NCBI GenBank assembly: GCA_028748945.1
Contig: JAQTOL010000067.1
Location: 1-10,757 of the forward strand
DNA length: 10,757 nt
Source of the DNA: Paludibacter sp.
GTDB lineage: Bacteria > Bacteroidota > Bacteroidia > Bacteroidales > Paludibacteraceae
Reading direction: 5' to 3'
Within the stretch, counting starts at the first letter, position 1. Each line of letters opens with the position of its first letter. The notes beneath the pieces are model-generated. The model had not been told where the DNA came from. It saw only the letters and a list, made by a program, of their open reading frames with translations, and did no database searches. Made by a program: the position numbers and the translations under genes. Below, piece by piece: positions 1 to 6,704 of the stretch.

Positions 1-74
1 TGCGCCACTTGTTGGGCATTTGTATGGATAATACAGAGTAAAAGAATTACAGGAATGTATAGTTTAAAATTCAT
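1..74 (-). CDS. Start of a secreted protein, cut by the window edge
   Basis: Only the first 24 codons are visible, reading from an ATG at 74-72 out of the left edge. They encode a classical signal peptide: a short N-terminus with one Lys (MNFKLY), a hydrophobic core (IPVILLLCII), then HTNA followed by QQVA. The likely signal peptidase I cut is after Ala20 (TNA/QQ), and a Gln at +1 is common in Bacteroidota exported proteins. The gene lies 97 bp downstream of rmuC on the same strand, so it may be read from the rmuC transcript or its own promoter; an imperfect -7 box is the only candidate. Function cannot be guessed from the signal peptide. Confidence is in the start and secretion only. Confidence 0.6.
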   Translation of the reverse strand, partial: MNFKLYIPVILLLCIIHTNAQQVA

Positions 75-171
75 ATATTTCTAAAAAAAAATTGCACAAT
101 TTTATATGTGTAATTATATTATTATTAGACACTAATAGTTCTAAATCTTATTATTTACGATGTTTTTTACT

Positions 172-1512
172 TCAATAATTTTCAAAACCGGTTGGCAGGG
201 ATTTATTGTTTCCTGTTTTTGCCCCCAATTCTTTTATTTTTTCGGCAGTTCGGATAATATTGCCACTGCCATCTTTCATCTTTTTCATGGCATCATCATA
301 TGCAGCTGAAGTCCGGTCAATATTGGATTTTATTTTTACCATGTCTTCCGTAAAACCAATAAATTTGTCATACAATGCACCGCTCAAACGCGCAATTTCC
401 TGCGCATTCTTAGTCTGATTCTCCTGCTTCCAAATGGAAGAAATTGTTCGTAATGTGGCCAACAAGGTAGTTGGACTCACGATGACAATTTTGCGTTCCC
501 ATGCATAGGCAAATATCTCGCTATCACCCTGAACTGCTACGGAAAACGAAGCTTCTATGGGCAAAAACATAAGTACAAAATCAGGTGTATTTAGATTTTG
601 TGCATTCTGATAATTTTTTTCGCTCAACAATTTTACGTGATTGCGAAGCGAGTTAATATGATCTTTTAAATGAGAAATCCTGTGTTCTTCTGTCTCAGCC
701 GAAACAAATCGTTCATAAGCCACCAGCGATACTTTGGAATCGATAATGATATGTTTATTGTCCGGCAAATGTATAATAACATCGGGACGCTGAACACTAA
801 AATCGGCTCCTTCCACTACCACTTCACGATCGTATTCCTGTCCTCTTGTTAAACCGGAACGTTCCAATACACGTTCCAGAATAACTTCTCCCCAGTTTCC
901 CTGTTTTTTTACATCTCCTTTTAATGCCTGAGTCAGGTTATTCGCCTCCTGGCTAATGCGTGTATTTAATTCGGTGAGTTTTCGTACTTCTTCACGCAAA
1001 CTTATTTTATCGCGCAGTTCCTTATCATAGGTTTCATCAACCTTTTTCTCGAAATTTTGAATTCTTTCTTTCAATGGATTCAGAATCTCACTCAGGTTTT
1101 TATGATTCGAAAGCGAAAATTCATCGGATCGGTCTTTTAATATCCTGCTAGCAATATTTTCGAACTCAGTTGTCAATCGTTTTTGCAGATTCTCGATTTC
1201 TTTTTTCTGATTTTCGAGCTTCTCAGTCACATTTTCGTTGATTGCTGTTAATGTAGCAACTTCCATGCCACGCGAGTTTGAAATTTCCAATTGTTTAGTT
1301 AATTCTTGTTGCAGTCGTTGCAATTCATCTGTTTTCATCCGAACTGTTTCCTGTGCTACCGATTTCATTGTTTCAATTTCGGCCTGTGCTGCCCGGAAAG
1401 CCTTCTCATTCATTTCGTAAGTTGCCCGAAGAGCAGTCTGTTTTCGTTGAGCCATAAACCAGGCCAGCAGATAACCAATGATCAATGCCAGAATTGCCAG
1501 TATATATTCCAT
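172..1512 (-). CDS. rmuC: DNA recombination protein RmuC
   Basis: This 446-residue protein has the usual RmuC build and length. Residues about 3-20 form a single N-terminal membrane anchor, about 25-200 a long heptad-rich coiled coil, and about 198-400 the conserved RmuC core. Core landmarks are LKGDVKKQGNWGEVILERVL from residue 197, RPDVIIHLPD near 242-251, IIIDSKVSL near 255-263 and LMFLPIEASF near 314-323. The Asp244...Asp258-Ser-Lys260 arrangement fits the PD-(D/E)xK nuclease-like fold proposed for the family. In Escherichia coli, RmuC limits DNA inversion at short inverted repeats; its biochemical activity is poorly defined. The membrane anchor places it at the inner face of the cytoplasmic membrane. 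It starts 47 bp after the ribbon-helix-helix-like gene on the same strand and is probably co-transcribed with it. The ATG start is supported by the anchor beginning at once after it. The C-terminal tail (about 430-446) looks unstructured. Confidence 0.95.
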   Translation of the reverse strand: MEYILAILALIIGYLLAWFMAQRKQTALRATYEMNEKAFRAAQAEIETMKSVAQETVRMKTDELQRLQQELTKQLEISNSRGMEVATLTAINENVTEKLENQKKEIENLQKRLTTEFENIASRILKDRSDEFSLSNHKNLSEILNPLKERIQNFEKKVDETYDKELRDKISLREEVRKLTELNTRISQEANNLTQALKGDVKKQGNWGEVILERVLERSGLTRGQEYDREVVVEGADFSVQRPDVIIHLPDNKHIIIDSKVSLVAYERFVSAETEEHRISHLKDHINSLRNHVKLLSEKNYQNAQNLNTPDFVLMFLPIEASFSVAVQGDSEIFAYAWERKIVIVSPTTLLATLRTISSIWKQENQTKNAQEIARLSGALYDKFIGFTEDMVKIKSNIDRTSAAYDDAMKKMKDGSGNIIRTAEKIKELGAKTGNNKSLPTGFENY

Positions 1513-1559
1513 AATGTAAAGAATTAGCTAAATAGTGAAGTCCCAATTTTGGGTGTAAT

Positions 1560-1769
1560 CTAATCAAACAAAGTCGGATGATCTTCATCAAACTTCCGAA
1601 TAATAGCAAGCATCAAGGTTTCACGGATGAATTTAGATTTATTTGCTACTTTATACTTTGCTATATAACGATTTAAAGCCTTATTCTCTTCGTCGTTCAA
1701 TGTAAATATTTGCCGGTGTGTACGCAATGAGTTGCGTTTTGAGGCGGGAATTAGTGTTTTTTTTGCCAT
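1560..1769 (-). CDS. Small ribbon-helix-helix / MobC-like protein
   Basis: This is a 69-residue, mostly basic protein with an ATG at 1769. After a Lys/Arg-rich N-terminus (residues 1-19) comes a predicted beta-strand RQIFTLNDEE (about 19-28), a first helix around residues 28-39, a turn with NKSKFIRE (about 43-50), and a second helix to about 59, ending in an acidic tail DEDHPTLFD. Strand-helix-helix with this NKSxFIRE pattern resembles ribbon-helix-helix DNA-binding proteins, including MobC-type accessory proteins. No relaxase, integrase or other mobile gene is nearby, so a mobilisation role is not supported. Its position just upstream of rmuC and its own consensus -7 box at 1789-1796 suggest it leads a two-gene transcript. 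It could be a DNA-binding autoregulator or a nucleoid-type protein. The fold is inferred by eye; the cellular role is unknown. Confidence 0.7.
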   Translation of the reverse strand: MAKKTLIPASKRNSLRTHRQIFTLNDEENKALNRYIAKYKVANKSKFIRETLMLAIIRKFDEDHPTLFD

Positions 1770-1788
1770 AATTGCTCGATAATCTTCA

Positions 1789-1796
1789 CAAAAATA
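1789..1796 (-). promoter_or_regulatory. -7 box for the RHH-like gene/rmuC transcript
   Basis: The minus strand reads TATTTTTG, an exact match to the Bacteroidota housekeeping -7 consensus TAnnTTTG. It lies 20 bp before the ATG at 1769. No clean TTTG -33 element is present at the usual distance; TTAG, 17 bp upstream of the box, is the nearest candidate. The box is short in AT-rich DNA, so chance cannot be excluded. Confidence 0.4.
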
Positions 1797-1838
1797 ATAT
1801 TATCTCCGCACTTCTAACGGGAATAAAACAAAAAACTG

Positions 1839-1846
1839 TATTTTTG
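1839..1846 (+). promoter_or_regulatory. -7 box for yraN
   Basis: The plus strand reads TATTTTTG, again an exact TAnnTTTG match, 74 bp before the yraN ATG at 1921. No good -33 TTTG is seen. Together with the box at 1789-1796 it makes a compact back-to-back pair, with 42 bp between the boxes, in which any -33 elements would overlap. Confidence 0.4.
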
Positions 1847-1920
1847 AACAATAATTTATTGAAAAACAATATTTTTAAGTGTTTAAGTTTTTTTATAATG
1901 TACTTAATCGCAATATAAAC

Positions 1921-2307
1921 ATGGCAGAACATAATGAACTGGGGAATTTAGGCGAAAAGCGCGCACAAGATTATTTGAGCTCCAAAGGATTTCATATCCG
2001 CCATACCAATTGGCATAACACAACTCCATTTGGCGGCATAGGGAAACTGGAACTGGATATTGTAGCAGAAAAAGATAGCTGGCTGATTATTGTGGAAGTT
2101 AAAACACGTTCCACCGAGACTTTTGAACACCCCGAAGAAGCCATCACTCTGAAGAAAATCCGGAATATTATCAATGCCACACACGAATATATTTTACAAT
2201 TCGATTGGAAAGGGGAGACTCGCTTTGATGTGATTTCGGTCATTCCTCACGGACAGGAATTCATCATTGAACACATTGAGGATGCGTTTTTATCGCCGGT
2301 AAATTGA
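1921..2307 (+). CDS. yraN: YraN family (UPF0102) endonuclease-like protein
   Basis: This 128-residue protein of the UPF0102/YraN family begins MAEHNELGNLGEKRAQDYL, the family's standard N-terminus, so the ATG at 1921 is chosen over an in-frame GTG at 1879 that would add 14 unconserved residues. The restriction-endonuclease-like (PD-(D/E)xK) signature is intact: Leu-Glu-Leu-Asp with Asp46, then IIVEVKTR with Glu59 and Lys61, followed by RFDVISV near 101-107. The segment HNTTPFGGIGKLELD has a slightly longer loop than the common GEIDLIA form. The family is widespread, cytoplasmic and of uncertain function; a role in DNA processing is inferred from the fold. The gene is divergent from the RHH-like/rmuC pair and converges on the FecR-like gene with a gap of only 31 bp, with no clear terminator between them. 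Confidence 0.92.
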   Translation: MAEHNELGNLGEKRAQDYLSSKGFHIRHTNWHNTTPFGGIGKLELDIVAEKDSWLIIVEVKTRSTETFEHPEEAITLKKIRNIINATHEYILQFDWKGETRFDVISVIPHGQEFIIEHIEDAFLSPVN

Positions 2308-2338
2308 TAATTGAACTGTTTGAATAATGAAATAATAC

Positions 2339-2596
2339 CTAACTTAATGGGATTAATCCACATTTTTCAAAAATGCGTGCCTTCAATTCCAACGATTCAT
2401 GAACGGGAAGCGTTTCTTTATTAAGCCTGCCAAGTAGGATTAGTCTTGCTTCATTAGCAACCGGAATTTGTTCGGGATGTTTAATGAAAAAATCATTCCA
2501 GCTCTTTGTTAATGAGATGGTTGGATTCATTACGTAGTTTATGAAATCATCATTAACCAGAATGTTTATTACATGTTTATCTACTTTGGTACTCAC
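2339..2596 (-). CDS. FecR-type anti-sigma N-terminal domain only
   Basis: This is an 85-residue protein following the ECF sigma gene after an 84-bp gap. Residues about 15-75 match, by eye, the cytoplasmic N-terminal domain of Bacteroidota FecR-like anti-sigma proteins: DDFINYVMNPT, then a Trp-containing helix (SWNDFFIKHPEQ, residues 32-43), then NEARLILLG (49-56) and a C-terminal amphipathic helix. In full FecR proteins (roughly 300-400 residues) this domain binds the sigma factor and is followed by a membrane helix and a periplasmic domain. Here the reading frame stops just where the membrane helix is expected, and the next gene's end lies 31 bp away, so no remnant can follow. The start is a GTG preceded directly by an in-frame TAA; the first in-frame ATG is at codon 23. 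It may be a soluble mini anti-sigma factor or a truncated relic. Confidence 0.6.
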   Translation of the reverse strand: MSTKVDKHVINILVNDDFINYVMNPTISLTKSWNDFFIKHPEQIPVANEARLILLGRLNKETLPVHESLELKARIFEKCGLIPLS

Positions 2597-2680
2597 TTAA
2601 TCGCGTATTATTTGATTATAAGACGCATAGATTTAGTGTTTGTACTCAAAGGAATTTTATTTTATCAAATAAGCCGACTT

Positions 2681-3259
2681 TCAGGCAGCGCAACTTCTTA
2701 ATTTCAGAATTCCACGATGAATCAGATTGCGAACTGACTGATAATTCATTTCCATAATTGAACAAATGTCCTCGTATTTTTTTTCTTCGATATAATATAG
2801 GACTATTGCTTTGCGCTGTCGTGGAGATAATTGATCTAACATTTTACTCACAAAAGCGCTGTTCAATTTCTCTTTTTCACAGTCGATATAATCTCTTTCA
2901 ATATTATCCGACGAAAGAATATCCAATTCATCAACCGCCACATCAGAGAGATTGACCCGTTTACGACTTTCATCACAGAGTTTATTTTTCAATGAAATAA
3001 TTAAATATGACTTGAAATTAATAACCGTGACCAGTTCGGTTCTTTTATTATAGATTTTAATAAATACATCTTGTATGCAATCTTTCAACAATTCAATATC
3101 GGTGGTTAATTTGTAACCGTAATTGTAAAGCAGATTTACATGCATGTCATATAATTTTGAAAAGGCCGATATGTCACCTTCAATAAAGTTTGAAAGGAGT
3201 TGCACGGTTAGCATGTCAGAATTCGACTGAACTGTTTTTCTTGTGTAATTTTTTTCCAT
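2681..3259 (-). CDS. ECF (FecI-like) RNA polymerase sigma factor
   Basis: This is a 192-residue sigma-70 family ECF factor from the ATG at 3259. Region 2 spans about residues 30-100, with FSKLYDMHVNLLYNYGYKLT and the helix ELLKDCIQDVFIKIYNKR. Region 4 spans about 138-188, with LDQLSPRQRKAIVLYYIEEK, then DICSIMEMNYQSVRNLIHRG as the helix-turn-helix that reads the -35/-33 element. Regions 1.1 and 3 are absent, as in all ECF factors. An open frame extends to a TTG at 3316, but that segment overlaps a -7 box and a direct repeat, so the ATG is preferred. It is followed on the same strand by the FecR-like gene, the standard sigma/anti-sigma order in Bacteroidota, though no TonB-dependent receptor gene is adjacent. 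It probably responds to a cell-surface or envelope signal; the regulon is unknown. Confidence 0.9.
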   Translation of the reverse strand: MEKNYTRKTVQSNSDMLTVQLLSNFIEGDISAFSKLYDMHVNLLYNYGYKLTTDIELLKDCIQDVFIKIYNKRTELVTVINFKSYLIISLKNKLCDESRKRVNLSDVAVDELDILSSDNIERDYIDCEKEKLNSAFVSKMLDQLSPRQRKAIVLYYIEEKKYEDICSIMEMNYQSVRNLIHRGILKLRSCAA

Positions 3260-3285
3260 CACAGTATAATATTGGTTATAAATCT

Positions 3286-3319
3286 GATGCAACAAAATTA
3301 CACTCGGATGAAACAAAAT
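3286..3319 (-). repeat. Two 13-bp direct repeats at the sigma promoter
   Basis: The minus strand carries ATTTTGTTTCATC at 3319-3307 and ATTTTGTTGCATC at 3298-3286. They match at 12 of 13 positions and start exactly 21 bp apart, which is two helical turns. The downstream copy contains most of the -7 box. Such spacing suggests a protein binding twice on the same DNA face, or a duplicated promoter element. What binds is unknown. Confidence 0.55.
3293..3300 (-). promoter_or_regulatory. -7 box of the ECF sigma gene
   Basis: The minus strand reads TAATTTTG, an exact TAnnTTTG match, 33 bp upstream of the ATG at 3259. A TTTG lies only 13 bp before it, too close for a normal -33 element (about 19 bp). 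If used, transcription would start near 3287, giving a short leader and ruling out the longer TTG-initiated reading frame. Confidence 0.45.
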
Positions 3320-3403
3320 GGATGTAAATTCTGATTTGTATATGGGAAAATTTGGTAACCTGTTTTATAACATATTTTTTTGTTAATAGGCTCTTAATCC
3401 CGG

Positions 3404-3441
3404 TTTAAAAAATGCGAAACAACTTTTAGTTGTTTCGCATT
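3404..3441 (-). terminator. Intrinsic terminator of the pectin operon
   Basis: A perfect 14-bp inverted repeat, AATGCGAAACAACT (3411-3424) and AGTTGTTTCGCATT (3428-3441), encloses a 3-base loop. On the minus strand the hairpin runs into six T residues followed by AAA (3405-3412). It lies about 124 bp past the stop of the beta-helix gene and on the same strand. It should end transcription of the HTCS/lyase/beta-helix unit before the ECF sigma gene. The plus side lacks a T-tract, so it appears one-directional. Confidence 0.85.
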
Positions 3442-3564
3442 ACATAAGCCAGATACCTGATATAAATAATTTATACTACTAATGATTAACTGTTTATTAA
3501 CGAAATGCTGTTTCAAAACCGGATTTAAATTTATATAAAAGCTTTGTGAGAAAGACTTTTGAAG

Positions 3565-6500
3565 CTACTTTTGTTTTTGAAACCAATAAACCCCCGCTGC
3601 TGTTTGAGAAACCTTCAACTGGTATAATTGAGCACCGTTTATTGTTTTAGTAAGTGTTTTTTCCTCACCTGTTTTGACATTTATAAATTTTAAATCATAT
3701 TTTCCACTTTCCAACTGAACCGGAATTGTATTTTCCGATTGGGAAAAAATGATAATTCCTAAACCTGATTTTACCAGTTTTGCATAATTGTCATTTTTTA
3801 CCTGTTCAATATTCATTTGAGCAGCAGCTTTTAAAAATTCTTTATCTGTTACAGGCAATACCGGACAGGAACCACCTGCCATAAATACAGCCCAGGCCAT
3901 TTCAGGATAATTTTCAGCATAATAGGTTACAGCCTTATCAGGATATTTAGCCCGGTATTCACTTACAGCCTTGTAAGCTTCATTGAAAGTCACTTTTCCG
4001 ACTTTCATTAAACGGGCATGTTGGCGCGGAGCTAAATTTAGTCCGCCTTTCGGGGCGTAAACTGTTCCGTCGTTTTTATAATGCCAGTAGCGGATGTCAA
4101 TAATATCAACCAAAGCTGCCCGTTTAGGATCGGCAAGGATGGAATCCTGCACATCTTTTGTAGTACTCAATGCAACAGTAGCATTATTTCCTGTTTCTTT
4201 TTGCCATTCGTCGATGACATCCAACCAAAACTGAACAAAATGCAGCGGTCCGGTATATTCGGCACTAATCAGTTGAATGACATTATTATTGCCGGCAAAA
4301 TTATTCAGACACTGACGAATATATTTTCGATAATATTCTCTTCTGACCGGAACGGTTATATCATAAAACATTTCTGCTCTGAAAATTCGTTTGTCACCAG
4401 TAAAATTGATGGGTTCGGGGAAACCCAGATCATTAATATTATTCGCTGACCGCCAGGGGCAATCTACCCAATGAGCTCCGGCTTCGATAATATTATGTTG
4501 AAAAAAGTCTTCCTGGAACAGAAGCATTCCGGCTTTTTCCGCTTTGTCGCTAAACTCTTTCAAACGGAACCAATACCACGCATTCGGACGATTCAGATCA
4601 TATTTTGATAATCCATCCCAGGCTACACCAACACCGCTACGACCAAAAGGCTGTTCATAAAAGGGCGCCCAAACATCTCCATCCCGACGTCTAATGCGTT
4701 CGTGATCATCCCTCCTGCGATCGGCCCATAAACCATAATTATGATCTAAAACAGCTATATTCTGCGATTTCATAAATGATACAACCGAGTCAATTCTGTC
4801 TGTGAGTCCGTATCCTTCCCGTCCCGGAACAAAGCGGGTTACATGAGGTTTTGTTAAGTAAGAGTCTATATATTTTGGTTTTAGCTTTCCATTCCACCAT
4901 TGAACATCCAGTTTTGCTCCTGTAATTAATGCGCCATCACGTACCAAACGACCGTTTTCAATTTCAATTTTAGGAATATAAGCCCGCATACGCATCGGTT
5001 TACTTTTCAACTCTCCGGTAGTCATCAGATTTGAAGGATCAACCGAAGGAGTGAAGCTTGCCTGTTCAATCCATTTTTCAAGTGTCAAAAGCGGTAAATA
5101 AGCTTCTTTCATCATTTCCTGTGCAGCTTCTACGGAAGGACTGCTTGATGCATCGGTACTTTTTGGTAATATCCTGCCACGTTTAGAAACATCCCGGTTT
5201 AATCTTGATGCAAGTTGGGCATAATAAATACTTCGGGGTTGCACGTGATTGTTCGATTCCGCCCAATCGCCATCACCCGAAAATTGTGCCCAACAACCGT
5301 AAGCCCTGTTTTTTGCATCGGCAGCAGGCGAAAAACATTCAATCTCTGCAGCAGAACATTGCCAGAATAAGCTGTTAGCAGTTCCCCAACCGCCACCGTT
5401 TTTGCTTTGTCCTAAATTTTTGAAAGTCAGATTATTTCCATCAATATTTACCACATCGAACAACAATCCGCAAGCCCATGAACTTATTGCGCCACTGAAT
5501 CCCAATGAATTTTTTGTTTCGCATTGAACGAAAGCATTTGGTCCGGGAGCACAATATCCGGCTGCAAAATCATTTATACCATCTTCGGAATAGCAACGTT
5601 GAAACAAATTTTGCTGCCCCATGGTATAAAATGTAATCCGACGGAAACCGCCAATTTCAGAAACCGGCTCTTTGGAAATGCAATCTTCGACGGTAATTTG
5701 TGACGACGAGGGTTGCAAAAAAACCGCATTTCCTGCAAAATGATTGAAGTTAATCTGACGTACCCAACAATTCTCGGCGTTCTCAATGCTAATGCCGGTC
5801 CAGCAATGATCTTCATCTTTTGGGTATTTTTTATCATAATCGGATGTCAAAGTCAGATTTTCAACACCTGACTCCGAAATACGTCCACTCCAATCATAAC
5901 AATAAACTTCGGCTCCGCCGTACTGAGCATCTATAGCTGCTGTTAAGGGAGCATTAAAGCTAACATTATTCCCGTTTATCCCGGTCACCGTTCTATCCCA
6001 ACAAATATCCATATCGCCCGGCTTCCAACCCAAAGCACTGATTCCACCACCAAAAATATCACATCCGATAGAAGCAATCCATTCTTTCGTTGATGGACGC
6101 ATTATTTTTATTTTGTCACCAACTTTTAAACCGCTAACAGAGGCAAGTTCAAAGGTTGTTGCATTTACAGGTACATAACCGGATACCAGCCTGAACGAAT
6201 CTCTTTTTATTAAATTATTAATTCCTTCAATATGTAAAAGAGCAGAGCGATCAACACCATGTTTTAACAGCACTGTTTCATGTTTGTCCGAACCACGTAA
6301 TACTACGCCGGATGTATTTATCCATAAACTCTTCGAAATATTGAAAAGACCTTTATCAAGCAAAATTGCACCACGAAAACCCTGATTATCAGGCTTCAAT
6401 GACGAAACATAATTAATGGCGCGTTGAATAATTTCCGATGCATCTTCCTCCTGATGAGGAACAAAAATCGCGTTTTTTACATCGGGTATATCTTGTTCCG

Positions 6501-6672
6501 AACTTTTGTATCCGCAATATGAAAAATCGAGAATGCGATTACCCTTTGCGTCATTCATGTAAGTTATCTTGTTATTTTTTATTTTTAATGGAAAGTCCTG
6601 AGCTTTCACAGATTGAAAACAACTCAAAGTTAATATGCAAAGCGCCGCAAAGGCAAATTTAAATTTATTCAT
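3565..6672 (-). CDS. Secreted beta-helix plus glycosidase-like barrel protein
   Basis: This 1035-residue exported protein has a signal peptide at residues 1-24 (cut likely at VKA/QD). Residues about 30-480 look like a right-handed parallel beta-helix: an entry segment like Pectate_lyase_3 proteins (DASEIIQRAINYV at 77-89, AILLDKGLFNI at 102-112, GVVLRGSD at 122-129) followed by short repeating turns such as ISIENAENCWVRQINFNHFAG. After a linker, about 560-950 resembles an (alpha/beta) barrel: LDHNYGLWADRR (642-653), LLFQEDFFQHNIIEAGAHWV (717-736), LISAEYTGPLHF (801-812), RYWHYKNDGTVYAPKGG (861-877). I recall such segments from Bacteroidota proteins of the DUF6298/DUF4955 kind, but cannot confirm the family. 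Glu721, Asp722 and Glu805 are candidate catalytic acids. Residues about 965-1035 look like a small beta-sandwich. It begins 32 bp after the lyase gene, so it is in the same operon. Its substrate is unassigned; a pectin side chain is an inference from context. Confidence 0.8.
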   Translation of the reverse strand: MNKFKFAFAALCILTLSCFQSVKAQDFPLKIKNNKITYMNDAKGNRILDFSYCGYKSSEQDIPDVKNAIFVPHQEEDASEIIQRAINYVSSLKPDNQGFRGAILLDKGLFNISKSLWINTSGVVLRGSDKHETVLLKHGVDRSALLHIEGINNLIKRDSFRLVSGYVPVNATTFELASVSGLKVGDKIKIMRPSTKEWIASIGCDIFGGGISALGWKPGDMDICWDRTVTGINGNNVSFNAPLTAAIDAQYGGAEVYCYDWSGRISESGVENLTLTSDYDKKYPKDEDHCWTGISIENAENCWVRQINFNHFAGNAVFLQPSSSQITVEDCISKEPVSEIGGFRRITFYTMGQQNLFQRCYSEDGINDFAAGYCAPGPNAFVQCETKNSLGFSGAISSWACGLLFDVVNIDGNNLTFKNLGQSKNGGGWGTANSLFWQCSAAEIECFSPAADAKNRAYGCWAQFSGDGDWAESNNHVQPRSIYYAQLASRLNRDVSKRGRILPKSTDASSSPSVEAAQEMMKEAYLPLLTLEKWIEQASFTPSVDPSNLMTTGELKSKPMRMRAYIPKIEIENGRLVRDGALITGAKLDVQWWNGKLKPKYIDSYLTKPHVTRFVPGREGYGLTDRIDSVVSFMKSQNIAVLDHNYGLWADRRRDDHERIRRRDGDVWAPFYEQPFGRSGVGVAWDGLSKYDLNRPNAWYWFRLKEFSDKAEKAGMLLFQEDFFQHNIIEAGAHWVDCPWRSANNINDLGFPEPINFTGDKRIFRAEMFYDITVPVRREYYRKYIRQCLNNFAGNNNVIQLISAEYTGPLHFVQFWLDVIDEWQKETGNNATVALSTTKDVQDSILADPKRAALVDIIDIRYWHYKNDGTVYAPKGGLNLAPRQHARLMKVGKVTFNEAYKAVSEYRAKYPDKAVTYYAENYPEMAWAVFMAGGSCPVLPVTDKEFLKAAAQMNIEQVKNDNYAKLVKSGLGIIIFSQSENTIPVQLESGKYDLKFINVKTGEEKTLTKTINGAQLYQLKVSQTAAGVYWFQKQK

Positions 6673-6704
6673 TTTTAAATTTTTAGTTGGATTTAAGACC
6701 TGAA

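Larger units (their letters stand above)
3260..3564. other. Intergenic region before the ECF sigma gene
   Basis: These 305 bp separate the sigma gene start from the stop of the large beta-helix gene. I see no coding region on either strand. From right to left on the minus strand it holds about 120 bp of AT-rich leader-out sequence after the beta-helix gene stop, the intrinsic terminator at 3404-3441, about 85 bp of AT-rich DNA without clear signals, then the direct repeat and -7 box at 3286-3319 that serve the sigma gene. Confidence 0.6.

Noticed and set aside
83..103. AT-only inverted repeat (AAAATTG/CAATTTT) followed by a T-run on the minus strand, as a possible rmuC terminator
   Set aside because: The stem is almost all A/T with a 2-base loop, so it would be very weak, and it sits right before the next gene's ATG.
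1560..1769. A plasmid or transposon mobilisation (MobC) gene marking a mobile element
   Set aside because: Similarity is only to the general ribbon-helix-helix pattern; there is no relaxase, integrase, terminal repeat or target duplication nearby.
1879..1920. A longer yraN start at GTG 1879
   Set aside because: The extra 14 residues are not family-like, while MAEHNELGNLGEKRA at 1921 matches the usual YraN N-terminus.
3260..3316. A longer ECF sigma start at a TTG (3316), adding 19 residues
   Set aside because: The added segment covers the -7 box and direct repeat, begins with a rare TTG, and has no sigma-like residues; the ATG at 3259 fits family length.
4081..4449. 122-residue plus-strand open frame opposite the beta-helix/barrel gene
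   Set aside because: It is antisense to a conserved-looking coding region and shows no protein-like features beyond an open frame.
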